This document shows, piece after piece, positions 36,989 through 45,575 of a DNA stretch of 64,000 nucleotides. The notes under the pieces are model-generated. The model saw only the letters and a program-made list of their open reading frames with translations. It was not told where the DNA came from and made no database searches. Each line of letters starts with the position of its first letter. The first letter of the stretch is position 1. The DNA comes from Chelatococcus sambhunathii (GTDB lineage Bacteria; Pseudomonadota; Alphaproteobacteria; Rhizobiales; Methylopilaceae), in NCBI GenBank assembly GCA_031316315.1, contig JADBEO010000001.1, forward strand, positions 62,001 to 126,000, given 5' to 3'. The translations under genes were made by a program, and so were the position numbers.

Positions 36989-38853
36989 GCCGCGGCGGCC
37001 TCCTCGAGCTCGGCGCTGGCGCCGAGCCAGGTCTCCTCGGCTTCGGCGAGCGCCTGGGCGAAATCGGCGCGGCGGCGGCCGAGCTCGGCGGCCTTCTGCG
37101 GCTTGCCGGGAAAGCCGCCGCCGGCCGCGAGCTCGGCGTCGATCTTCTCGATCTCCGAGCCGCACTGCGCCATCAGCTCCTCAAGCGATGCGATCTTCTT
37201 CTTGAGCGCGCCGACGTCGACGCGCTTCTCGGCGGCTTCCGCGTGCTTGCCCGTGCCGCCGCCGGCGTTCTTCGACTTCCGGCCCGAGCCCTCCGCCGAG
37301 AGGATGTACTTGCGGTAGTCGTCGAGGTCGCCGTCGAAGGCGCGCACGCCGCCGTCCGCGACCAGCCACAGCCGGTCGGCCGTGTCGTCGAGCAGGTGGC
37401 GGTCATGGCTGATCAGGATGACAGCGCCGGAATATTCGTTCAGCGCCTGCGCCAGGCTCTCGCGGCTGTCGATGTCGAGATGGTTCGTCGGCTCGTCGAG
37501 GATGAGCAGGTGCGGTGCGTGGAACACCGCAAGCCCGAATGCGAGGCGCGCCTTCTCGCCGCCGGACATCTTGCCGACGACCGTGTTGGCCCGGTCGCCT
37601 GGAAAGCCGATCTTGGCGACCCGGCCGCGCACCTGCGCATCGCTCGCCTCGGGCATCTTGGCGCGGATGTGGTCGTAAGGCGTCGCTTCGAGGTCCAGAT
37701 CCTCGACCTGATGCTGGGCGAAGAAGCCGACGAGAATTTTCTCCGACTTGTTCACGCGGCCTGACATCGTCTTCAGCCGCCCGGCGAGGAGCTTCGCGAA
37801 GGTCGACTTGCCGTTGCCGTTCGAGCCGAGCAGCGCGATGCGGTCGTCCGGGTCGAGGCGCAGGTCGAGCTTGTGCAGGATGGTCTTGTCGCCGTAGCCG
37901 GCCGAGACGCCGTCGAGCGCGATCAGCGGCGGCGCCAGCTCCTTCTCGGGATCGGGGATGAAGAACGGCGTCACGCTGCGCTCGATCATGGCCGCGATCG
38001 GCTGCATCTTGGCGAGCCGCTTGACGCGCGACTGGGCCTGCGTGGCCTTGGAGGCCTTGGCCTTGAAGCGCGCGATGAAGGCTTCCAGCCGCGCCCGCTC
38101 GTCGGCCTGCGCCTTCTGCGCCTTCTGGTCGAGCAGCAGTTTTTCCCGCCGCATGCGGTCGAACTGGTCGTAGTTGCCCTTCCAGAGGTTCAGCTTGCCG
38201 TTCTCGAAATGCAGGATGAAGTCGACCGAGGCGTTGAGCAGGTCCCGGTCATGGCTGATGACGAGCAGCGTGCGCGGATACTTCGCCAGATAGTCCTGAA
38301 GCCACAGCGTGCCTTCGAGGTCGAGGTGGTTCGTCGGCTCGTCGAGCAGCAGCAGGTCGGGCTGAGAGAACAACACGGCGGCGAGCGCGACGCGCATCCG
38401 CCAGCCGCCGGAGAAGTCGGAGCACGGGCGCTGCTGCGCGTCCTCGTCGAAGCCGAGGCCGGAGAGAATGCGCGCCGCGCGGGACGGCGCGTCATAGGCG
38501 TCGATGTCCATCAGCCGCTCGATGATCTCGCCGATGCGATGCGGATCGGTGGCGGTCTCCTGCTCCTTCATGAGCGCCGCGCGCTCGAGGTCGGCCGCCA
38601 GCACGACGTCGATCAGCGCCTCGGGGCCGGACGGGGCCTCCTGCGCGACCTTTCCGATGCGCGCGTTCTTCGGGATCGTGACCGAACCGTCGTCGGCGTG
38701 GAGATCGCCGGTCAGGATCTTGAACAGGGTGGTCTTGCCGGTGCCGTTGCGGCCGACGACGCCGACGCGCGCGCCCTCCGGCAGGGCGACGGTCGCGCCC
38801 TCGATCAGCGTACGTCCCGCGACGCGGCAGGTGAGATCTTTGACGTGGATCAT
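36985..38853 (-). CDS. ABC-F family ATPase (ribosome-associated, YheS/Uup-like)
   Basis: 622 residues from the ATG at 38853 (MIHVKDLTCRV). Two ABC domains: Walker A GRNGTGKTT (about residue 36) and GSNGNGKST, signatures DFSGGWRMRVALA and MSGGEKARLAFG, and Walker B LLLLDEPTNHLDLE and LLILDEPTNHLDI. A charged linker joins them and a coiled-coil tail with Glu/Ala follows (about 545-615). No membrane domain, so it acts on ribosomes or in stress, not transport. Divergent from phoX. Confidence 0.9.
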   Translation of the reverse strand: MIHVKDLTCRVAGRTLIEGATVALPEGARVGVVGRNGTGKTTLFKILTGDLHADDGSVTIPKNARIGKVAQEAPSGPEALIDVVLAADLERAALMKEQETATDPHRIGEIIERLMDIDAYDAPSRAARILSGLGFDEDAQQRPCSDFSGGWRMRVALAAVLFSQPDLLLLDEPTNHLDLEGTLWLQDYLAKYPRTLLVISHDRDLLNASVDFILHFENGKLNLWKGNYDQFDRMRREKLLLDQKAQKAQADERARLEAFIARFKAKASKATQAQSRVKRLAKMQPIAAMIERSVTPFFIPDPEKELAPPLIALDGVSAGYGDKTILHKLDLRLDPDDRIALLGSNGNGKSTFAKLLAGRLKTMSGRVNKSEKILVGFFAQHQVEDLDLEATPYDHIRAKMPEASDAQVRGRVAKIGFPGDRANTVVGKMSGGEKARLAFGLAVFHAPHLLILDEPTNHLDIDSRESLAQALNEYSGAVILISHDRHLLDDTADRLWLVADGGVRAFDGDLDDYRKYILSAEGSGRKSKNAGGGTGKHAEAAEKRVDVGALKKKIASLEELMAQCGSEIEKIDAELAAGGGFPGKPQKAAELGRRRADFAQALAEAEETWLGASAELEEAAAA

Positions 38854-38922
38854 GATGCGGCTCTTGTGCCGCGCGCCATGCTGCGCCGCAAGAGGCAGGC
38901 GCCCGCGGCCGCTGAAACACAA

Positions 38923-38951
38923 CCGTCATGAAGCCGTCAGACCACTGACAT
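38923..38951 (+). promoter_or_regulatory. Candidate Pho box (three half-sites, 11-base period)
   Basis: CCGTCAT at 38923-38929, CCGTCAG at 38934-38940 and CTGACAT at 38945-38951 are spaced exactly 11 bases apart, close to the PhoB half-site CTGTCAT. A possible -10 element TATGGG follows at 38956-38961. It lies 55 bases before the phoX start and points at it. The gene is a typical PhoB target, which supports the call. Confidence 0.65.
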
Positions 38952-39005
38952 CGCCTATGGGGCATTTGGAGCCGTTCCAATTCCAATGCCACTGGGGAAT
39001 GCACA

Positions 39006-41012
39006 ATGACGGACGACAATCGCGCCGATCCGCTCGTCGGCGGGCCGCTCGACGAGGAGGCGGTCGGCATCGACCGGCCGGGTCTGCACGCCGCTCCCGG
39101 CGCGCGGCCGCAGAACGAAACCTTCGGCGACATCATCGCGCGCAACATCGCCCGCCGGTCCTTCCTGCTCGGCCTCGGCGCGAGCGTGCCGGTGCTGATG
39201 ACCGCCAAGCTCCCGGGCTTCCCGGGCGAGGCGGAAGCGGCGAACGTCGACAAGCTCCGCTTCAAGCCGATCCAGCCGTCGAACGCCGACGAGATCCTGA
39301 TCCCGCAGGGCTACACGCACGACGTCCTGATCTCCTGGGGCGATCCGCTGTTCCCTGACGCGCCGAAGCTGAACGTCGCCAAGCAGACGGCGGCCGCGCA
39401 GGAGCGGCAGTTCGGCTACAACAACGACTTCGTCGGCTTCTTCGAGCTTGGCGACGACCGCGCGCTGCTCGTCGTGAACCACGAATACTCGACCGGCGCC
39501 GACATGTTCCCCGAATACAATCCGGGCGTCGACAAGAGCCAGGCCGACGTCGAGATGGCCGCCCATGGCGGCTCCGTCGTCGAGCTCAAGAAGAACGGCG
39601 GCCGCTGGAAGGTCGTCAAGAGCAAGACCTACAACCGGCGCATCACGGCCACGACCGAGATGGAGATCACCGGTCCGGCCGCGCGCCACCCGCTGATGAA
39701 GACGAAGGAGAACCCGGCGGGCGCCCGCGTCCACGGCATGCTCAACAACTGCTCGGGCGGCAAGACGCCGTGGGGCACGTGGCTGACCTGCGAGGAGAAC
39801 TTCAACCAGTACTTCGCGAACAACGGCCTGCTGCCGGACGGCCCGATCAAGGCCGCGCACGCGCGCTACGGCGTGACCGCCGGCGCGACGGGCCGCAAGT
39901 GGGAGGCGTTCTACGATCGCTTCGACGTAACCAAGGAGCCGAACGAGCCGTTCCGCTTCGGCTGGGTCGTCGAGATCGACCCGTACGACCCGACCTTCAT
40001 GCCGCGCAAGCGCACGGCGCTCGGCCGCTGCAAGCATGAGGCGGCGACCACGGCGCTCACCAAGGACGGCCGCGTCGCGGTGTACATGGGCGACGACCAG
40101 CAGTTCGACTACGTCTACAAGTTCGTCAGCAAGGGCAAGGTCAAGAAGAAGCGCGAGAACAACTTCGACCTGCTCGACGAGGGCGTGCTCTACGTCGCGA
40201 GGATGTCTGACGACAACACCGGCGAGTGGATCGAGCTGTCGATGAAGAACCCGACGCTCGCCGCGCTCTTCAAGGACGACGGCGAGATCCTGATCAAGAC
40301 GCGCCTCGCCGCCGACGCGGTCGGCGCGACCGCGATGGACCGGCCGGAGGACGTCCAGCCGAACCCGGTCTCGGGCAAGGTCTACCTGACCATGACCAAC
40401 AACTCGGCCCGCATGACGGTGCGTCCGAACGCCGGCGAGACGGCGGCCAATCCGCGCGTCCCGAACTTCAACGGCCACATCATCGAGCTCACCGAGGACG
40501 GCGACGACCACGGCGCGAAGACCTTCAAGTGGGAGATCTTCCTGCTCTGCGGCAATCCGACGATCGACCTGAAGACCGAAGCCGGGGACCTCACCCCGGG
40601 TCTCGCCTCCAGCGCGACCTTCTTCGCCGGCTACGCCGACGCCAGCAAGCTCGGCAAGGTGGCCTCGCCCGACAACATCGCCTTTGACAGCCGCGGCAAC
40701 CTCTGGATCGCGACCGACGGCCAGCCGTCGAGCGTCGATCTCGGCCGCCCGAACGACGCGATGCATGTCGTGCCGACCGATGGTCCGGACCGCGGCTACC
40801 TGCGCCAGTTCCTCTCCGGCCCGAAGGGCTGCGAGGTCTGCGGGCCCGAGTTCACGCCCGACGACAAGACGCTGTTCGCCGCAATCCAGCATCCGGGCGA
40901 GGACGGCGGGTTCCCGAACACGATCAGCACCTGGCCGCCGGACAACAAGCCGTTCCCGCGCCCGAGCGTGATCGCGGTCCGTCGCAAGGACGGCGGCGTC
41001 ATCGGCAGTTAA
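39006..41012 (+). CDS. phoX: PhoX-type alkaline phosphatase (DUF839)
   Basis: 668 residues. The Tat signal is IARRSFLLGLGASVPV (twin Arg at 50-51), so the folded enzyme with its Fe/Ca cofactor would be exported to the periplasm. VNHEYSTGADMF, GMLNNCSGGKTPWGTWLTCEEN (in part), ALGRCKHEAAT, the RPEDVQPNP segment and the late GPEFTPDDKTLFAAIQHPGE (in part) are PhoX motifs for metal binding. Releases phosphate from organic esters. RBS GGGGA about 10 bases upstream. Confidence 0.93.
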   Translation: MTDDNRADPLVGGPLDEEAVGIDRPGLHAAPGARPQNETFGDIIARNIARRSFLLGLGASVPVLMTAKLPGFPGEAEAANVDKLRFKPIQPSNADEILIPQGYTHDVLISWGDPLFPDAPKLNVAKQTAAAQERQFGYNNDFVGFFELGDDRALLVVNHEYSTGADMFPEYNPGVDKSQADVEMAAHGGSVVELKKNGGRWKVVKSKTYNRRITATTEMEITGPAARHPLMKTKENPAGARVHGMLNNCSGGKTPWGTWLTCEENFNQYFANNGLLPDGPIKAAHARYGVTAGATGRKWEAFYDRFDVTKEPNEPFRFGWVVEIDPYDPTFMPRKRTALGRCKHEAATTALTKDGRVAVYMGDDQQFDYVYKFVSKGKVKKKRENNFDLLDEGVLYVARMSDDNTGEWIELSMKNPTLAALFKDDGEILIKTRLAADAVGATAMDRPEDVQPNPVSGKVYLTMTNNSARMTVRPNAGETAANPRVPNFNGHIIELTEDGDDHGAKTFKWEIFLLCGNPTIDLKTEAGDLTPGLASSATFFAGYADASKLGKVASPDNIAFDSRGNLWIATDGQPSSVDLGRPNDAMHVVPTDGPDRGYLRQFLSGPKGCEVCGPEFTPDDKTLFAAIQHPGEDGGFPNTISTWPPDNKPFPRPSVIAVRRKDGGVIGS

Positions 41013-41064
41013 GGCGCGAGCGTTTTCACGCGCCGTCAGGCCCGAAGGTTTCGGGCCGACCTCG

Positions 41065-41092
41065 AAACGCCCGGTTCGACGCCGGGCGTTTT
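41065..41092 (+). terminator. Intrinsic terminator of phoX
   Basis: Stem aaacgcccgg (41065-41074) with ccgggcgttt (41082-41091) and a T-run. A smaller GCCCGAA/TTCGGGC hairpin lies just upstream (about 41040-41056). Confidence 0.8.
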
Positions 41093-41227
41093 CTTGAGCG
41101 CCGTCGAGATGGCTGTGGATGGCTATGCTTGCGCGGGCGGTGAATACCCAGTCTGGAATTTGATCTGCACTTGCGGGCGGGCGGCGGCTGCGGGAAAACT
41201 AGGGAAAAGGCGCCGGGGGGTGGCAGC

Positions 41228-43591
41228 ATGTCGGTCGGGTTCCGGGGCGCTTGGCGAGCGGTCGCTGGCGGAGCGCTGTTCCTCGCCTTGGCGGCCGCGG
41301 CCCAGGCGGCATCGGCGCCCAAGAAGCCCAACATCCTGTTCGTGATCCTCGACGATGTCGGCATCGATCAGCTCGCCACGTTCGGGAACGGCGGGCCGAC
41401 GCCGCCCGAGACGCCGAACATCGACCTGATCGCCAAGAAGGGCGTGAAGTTCACGAACGTCTGGGCGATGCCGGAATGCTCGCCGAGCCGCGCCGCCATG
41501 TTCACCGGCCGCTACCCGATCCGGACCGGGGTCGAGGCGGCGATCATGGAGAACCACCTGCCGCAGTCCTACATGTCCGCCTTCGAGGCGACGCTGCCGC
41601 GGGTGCTCGAGAAGGCCGGCTATGCGAGCGCGCTGGTCGGCAAGTACCATCTCGGCAACGAGAAGGATCCGGCGGGCGACTGCGCGCCGTCGACCCGCGG
41701 CTGGCGCACCTTCGAGGGCGCCATGACCGCCGGACTGCCTTCGGTGGACCGCACCGCCGGCGGGCAGGACCCCGAAGGCGCGCAGGCCTGCGGCTATTTC
41801 CAGACCTCGGCCCCGGGCGCCTGCTACACGATGAAGCAGAGCGGGCTCGCCTGCTCCGAGATCGCCTCGAACGACTCGAGCCTTCGCGCCAGCCCCTCGC
41901 GGACCTGCCTGCAGCGCGGCGGCATTTTCTCGCCCAACGCGTCATGCGGCGACCAGAAGCCGACGCCGGCCGATTTCGACCGGCTGAACGGCTACTATGT
42001 CTGGCCGAAGACGACGATCAGCCGGGAGCGCAATCCGCTCTACGTCGACAGCCGGCATCAGTGTCCGGCCGTCGTCGACCGCTCCTACGTGACCAGCGTG
42101 CAGCGGGCCGACGGCGTGAGCTGGTGGGCCGAGCAGTCCGGGCCACGCATGCTGACGCTGAGCTTCAACGCGATGCATACGCCTTTCCAGAAGGCGTCGA
42201 CGCGCGTGGTCCGGGATCCGCTCGATCGCGCCTCGAGCTGCAGCAACAGCCAGCCGCCGCGCCCGCTCCTCAACAACATCCTTGAGGGCGCCGACGTCGA
42301 GATCGGCCGCGCCCTCGCCGGCATGGGCCTCGGCGAGCTCGACCGCGACGGCCGGAAACTGGAGTCGCTCCGGCTCGACGACACCGTCGTGGTCATCATC
42401 GGCGACAACGGCAGCCAGGGACCGGCGGTCCGACTCGCCGCGGGCTTCGATCCGGTGCGCGCCAAGACGACGGTGTATCAGACAGGCGTCTGGGTGCCGC
42501 TCATCATCGCCGGTCCGGTCGTTGAGGCGCCCGGCCGCAGCGTCGAGGCGCTCGTCAACGCCGTCGACCTGTTCCAGCTGTTCGGGGACATCGCGGGGAT
42601 CAAGGTCGCGGAAATCGTGCCGCCGAGCCGGCCCTTGGACAGCAAGCCGCTGATGCCCTACCTCGCCTCGCCCTCCGCGCCCGCGATCCGCGAGACCAAC
42701 TTCACCCAGAACGGCGCCGCGACCTTCACCCCGGAGCCGGAGGAGCGCAGCTGGCCCTGCCGGATCGGCAATCTGTGCAACGACACGCTTTTCGACAGCG
42801 CCGAGTTCTGCGCCGACAACGGCGGCGTCTGGTACGGGCCGGGCGCGACGACGCAGGCGAGCTCCTGCTGCGCCGTCCAGCAGCAGACCGGTACGCTGAA
42901 CATCGCGCCCGTCCGCCAGAAGGCGGTGCGCAACAAGGTGTTCAAGCTCGTCGAGGCGGAGCGGTTCGACTGCTCGACGCCGATCTCGCCGGAGTCCAAA
43001 CGCGCCGTGCCTTGGGCCGACTTCGAGACGCGGGTCGAGAAGGAATTCTACAAGATCAAGCCGAACGAGAAGAACCCGAACGGCCTCGATCTCGCGGACC
43101 TCGATCTGCTGAAGAACTGTCCGGAGGGGCAGGACCCGAAGAGTTGCCTCGGCGATGCCGCGGGCCGGGCCTATGCGGACCTTTCTGACGAATTGTCCGC
43201 GATCAAGGATTCGGCGACGGGGCAGGACGAGTGCCGCAAGAAGGGCGACGGCAATCTGGACATGCGGATCGACAAATCCGACGTCCGCGGCTGGGAAGCC
43301 TTCAACGGCAAGGGGCCGAGCGTTTACGACGTCAATCTCGACGGCGCGACCGACGGGGAGGACGAGGCGGTCATCGAGGTCAATCTTGGCGTCGACTGCA
43401 TGGGCGCCTGCGCCCGCGCCGATCTCGACCGGAACGGCAAGGTGAACGCCCGCGATCTGCGGCTGCTCGAGGCGCAGAAGGGCGAGTGCAAGGACGCCGT
43501 GCTCTGCGGCGGCGACCTCAACGGCGACGGCCGCGTCGGCGAGCGCGACGTCCAGCTCATGCAGTCCGCCCGGCAGTCCTGCAAGTCCTGA
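41228..43591 (+). CDS. Secreted sulfatase with C-terminal dockerin-like calcium-binding repeats
   Basis: 787 residues from the ATG at 41228 (GGGGGG upstream), with a signal peptide ending AAQAAS near 27. PNILFVILDDVG supplies the metal-binding Asp pair and PECSPSRAAMFTGRYP is the type I sulfatase signature; Cys84 is the residue converted to formylglycine. GKYHLG and VIIGDNGSQ follow. Two cysteine-rich insertions (about 205-250 and 515-560) are unusual. Residues 673-787 hold four loops of the DxNxDG type (such as DLNGDGRVGERD and DLDRNGKVNARD), resembling dockerin or EF-hand repeats. Such tails usually bind a partner or calcium outside the cell. Convergent with its likely activating enzyme at 43853. 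Confidence 0.87.
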   Translation: MSVGFRGAWRAVAGGALFLALAAAAQAASAPKKPNILFVILDDVGIDQLATFGNGGPTPPETPNIDLIAKKGVKFTNVWAMPECSPSRAAMFTGRYPIRTGVEAAIMENHLPQSYMSAFEATLPRVLEKAGYASALVGKYHLGNEKDPAGDCAPSTRGWRTFEGAMTAGLPSVDRTAGGQDPEGAQACGYFQTSAPGACYTMKQSGLACSEIASNDSSLRASPSRTCLQRGGIFSPNASCGDQKPTPADFDRLNGYYVWPKTTISRERNPLYVDSRHQCPAVVDRSYVTSVQRADGVSWWAEQSGPRMLTLSFNAMHTPFQKASTRVVRDPLDRASSCSNSQPPRPLLNNILEGADVEIGRALAGMGLGELDRDGRKLESLRLDDTVVVIIGDNGSQGPAVRLAAGFDPVRAKTTVYQTGVWVPLIIAGPVVEAPGRSVEALVNAVDLFQLFGDIAGIKVAEIVPPSRPLDSKPLMPYLASPSAPAIRETNFTQNGAATFTPEPEERSWPCRIGNLCNDTLFDSAEFCADNGGVWYGPGATTQASSCCAVQQQTGTLNIAPVRQKAVRNKVFKLVEAERFDCSTPISPESKRAVPWADFETRVEKEFYKIKPNEKNPNGLDLADLDLLKNCPEGQDPKSCLGDAAGRAYADLSDELSAIKDSATGQDECRKKGDGNLDMRIDKSDVRGWEAFNGKGPSVYDVNLDGATDGEDEAVIEVNLGVDCMGACARADLDRNGKVNARDLRLLEAQKGECKDAVLCGGDLNGDGRVGERDVQLMQSARQSCKS

Positions 43592-43675
43592 GCCTGCTGG
43601 AATTTGGAGGACGCTAAGCAGGATGGAGCGCTAAAGCAGGATGATCGGATCGGCTCACCGGTGAAAGCGCAAAGG

Positions 43676-43773
43676 CCGTCATTCCGGGCTTGTCCCGGAA
43701 TCCATTTCCGCCGCGGTCCCATCTGCTTGCGATGATCGCGATCATGGGTCCCGGGACTTCGGCCGGGACGACG
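43676..43773. repeat. Palindromic intergenic repeat, copy 4 of 5
   Basis: GCCGTCATTCCGGGCTTG with CCCGGAAT forms one arm, and ATGGGTCCCGGGACTTCGG with CCGGGACGACG forms the other. It lies in the convergent gap between the sulfatase and FGE genes; the rest of that 261-base gap holds nothing I can name. Confidence 0.75.
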
Positions 43774-43852
43774 CGCGGTGTCTCCATGATCACATCCGAA
43801 CGCATCTCGCTTTAGGCGCCGGCGCGCCTCACGCCGCGCCGCCCCGCCGGGC

Positions 43853-44953
43853 TCACCGCGCCCCGGCGGGTCCCGGCGCGCGGAGCACGGTGCGGAAGCC
43901 GACATGCGACGCGCCGAGGTCGGCTTCCTGCGGCTGGCGGGCGGACGGCCGGTAGCGCAGGCAGAAGTTCGGCGAGCAGAGCCACGAACCGCCCTTGATG
44001 ACGCGCGAGGCGCCGCCGGACGTCGTCTGGGGCTTGGTCGGTCCCTTCGGGTCACGTTCGCCCTCAGCGAAGCGGTGGCCCGGCAGGTACCAGTCGGTCG
44101 CCCATTCCCAGACGTTGCCGATCATGTCGTAGAGCCCGTAGCCGTTCGGCGGAAAGCATCCGACCGGCGCTGCGCCGTGATAGCCGTCCAGCGCGTCGTC
44201 CTCGTAGGGGAAGAAGCCCTGCCAGGAGTTCGCCATCCACTGGCCGTGCGGCGTCTGCTCATCGCCCCAGGCGAACTCGGCGCCGTTGAGGCCGCCGCGC
44301 GCCGCGAACTCCCATTCGGCTTCGGTCGGCAGAGCTCGGCCGAGCCAGTCGGCGTAGGCCTTGGCGTCCGCATAACCGATCTGGACGACGGGGCGGTTCT
44401 CCTTGCCGGCGATCGAGCTGCCGGGGCCTGTCGGATTGCGCCAGTTCGCGCCGGGCACGTAGCGCCACCACTCGGCGACGTCGGCCCGCGCCGGCGCGCC
44501 CTTGGGCGGCTCGTAGAACACCATGGCGCCGGGGACGAGCGCCTCCGGCGGCAGGTCCGGATAGTCTTCCTTGCTGAGTCCGCGCTCGGCGACCGTCTTG
44601 TAGCCCGTCGCCGCCACGAAGGCCGCGAACTGCGCGTTGGTCACCTCGTGGCGGTCGATCCAGAAGCCGCCGACCGACGCCTCTCGCCGCGGCGCCTCCT
44701 CCGGATAAGCCTGGCTCGATCCCATCAGGAAGCTGCCGCCGGGGATCCAGACCATGCCGGACGGCGCCCCGGCCGCGGACGGGCCGGGGAGGCCGGAATA
44801 GGCGGCGCACAGCCTGTCGTTCGTTGCGGACGTGGCGCCGGCGGTCGCTGACGCGGCGCCCGTGGCGTGTCCGGAGGTCGCGCCGCCGGCCGCAAGGCCC
44901 GCAGCCGCCGTCAGGACCGCGATCGCGAACAGTCCCCAGATCAGCCCGCGCAT
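43853..44953 (-). CDS. Formylglycine-generating enzyme (sulfatase-modifying factor), membrane-anchored or secreted
   Basis: 366 residues. The N-terminal helix (about 4-24) is a signal peptide or anchor, followed by an Ala/Gly/Thr-rich linker. MVWIPGGSFLMGSS opens the FGE-sulfatase domain; GRALPTEAEWEFAARGG and YDMIGNVWEWATDWY are core motifs. GGSWLCSPNFCLRYRP holds the two copper-binding cysteines (326 and 331), identifying a true FGE rather than an inactive relative. It oxidises the sulfatase cysteine to formylglycine. The next gene over is a sulfatase with an intact CSPSR site. Confidence 0.92.
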   Translation of the reverse strand: MRGLIWGLFAIAVLTAAAGLAAGGATSGHATGAASATAGATSATNDRLCAAYSGLPGPSAAGAPSGMVWIPGGSFLMGSSQAYPEEAPRREASVGGFWIDRHEVTNAQFAAFVAATGYKTVAERGLSKEDYPDLPPEALVPGAMVFYEPPKGAPARADVAEWWRYVPGANWRNPTGPGSSIAGKENRPVVQIGYADAKAYADWLGRALPTEAEWEFAARGGLNGAEFAWGDEQTPHGQWMANSWQGFFPYEDDALDGYHGAAPVGCFPPNGYGLYDMIGNVWEWATDWYLPGHRFAEGERDPKGPTKPQTTSGGASRVIKGGSWLCSPNFCLRYRPSARQPQEADLGASHVGFRTVLRAPGPAGAR

Positions 44954-45041
44954 TAAAGAGCGCCACCCGTTTCCCGATGCGACGAGCCCTAGCAGAGAAG
45001 GACGAACGGCGACAGCGGCGGGCGCTTTTTGTCGAGTCGCA

Positions 45042-45068
45042 TGTCACGTCGGGAGGGGCCCGTCCGTC
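45042..45068 (+). promoter_or_regulatory. Candidate ECF41 sigma-factor promoter
   Basis: TGTCACG at 45042-45048 and CGTC at 45065-45068 are separated by 16 bases, matching the TGTCACA / CGTC motif that I recall for ECF41 promoters. It lies about 50 bases before the AhpD-like gene, which is followed by an ECF41 sigma factor. Confidence 0.55.
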
Positions 45069-45116
45069 TTGGGGGCGAAGCGCGGCGTCGGCGTCGCGCA
45101 ACAACGGAGATCCAGG

Positions 45117-45575
45117 ATGAACCGCCGCTTCGATATCATGCGCGCTGCGCCCGACGCCTTGAAGGCGATGCTCGCAGTCAGCGACTACGTGAACAAATGC
45201 GGCCTCGAGCCGAGCCTGCTGCACCTCGTCAAGCTGCGCGCCTCGCAGATCAACGGCTGCGCCAACTGCATCCACATGCATTTCCACGAGGCGCTGGCCG
45301 ACGGCGATACGGCCGACCGGCTGATCCTGCTCGACGCCTGGCGCGAGACCGATGTCTACTCCCCGCGCGAGCGCGCCGCGCTCGCCTGGACGGAGGCGCT
45401 GACGCTGGTGGCCGAGACGCGCGCGCCCGACGACGTCTACGAGACCGTCCGCTCGGAGTTCTCCGAGGCCGAGACGATGCGTCTGTCGGTGGCGATCACG
45501 ACGATCAACGCCTGGAACCGGCTCGCGATCGGCGCGCGCGTCCATCCGCAGGTGGCGGTCAAGGCGGCCGCGTGA
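45117..45575 (+). CDS. Carboxymuconolactone decarboxylase/AhpD-like peroxidase family protein
   Basis: 152 residues from the ATG at 45117 (AGG upstream). LVKLRASQINGCANCIHMH carries the CxxC pair and following His of the AhpD-type redox site, so an alkylhydroperoxidase-like activity is plausible. It overlaps the sigma-factor start by 4 bases (GTGA). ECF41 sigma factors are typically coupled to carboxymuconolactone decarboxylase, oxidoreductase or epimerase genes, which this matches. Confidence 0.88.
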   Translation: MNRRFDIMRAAPDALKAMLAVSDYVNKCGLEPSLLHLVKLRASQINGCANCIHMHFHEALADGDTADRLILLDAWRETDVYSPRERAALAWTEALTLVAETRAPDDVYETVRSEFSEAETMRLSVAITTINAWNRLAIGARVHPQVAVKAAA

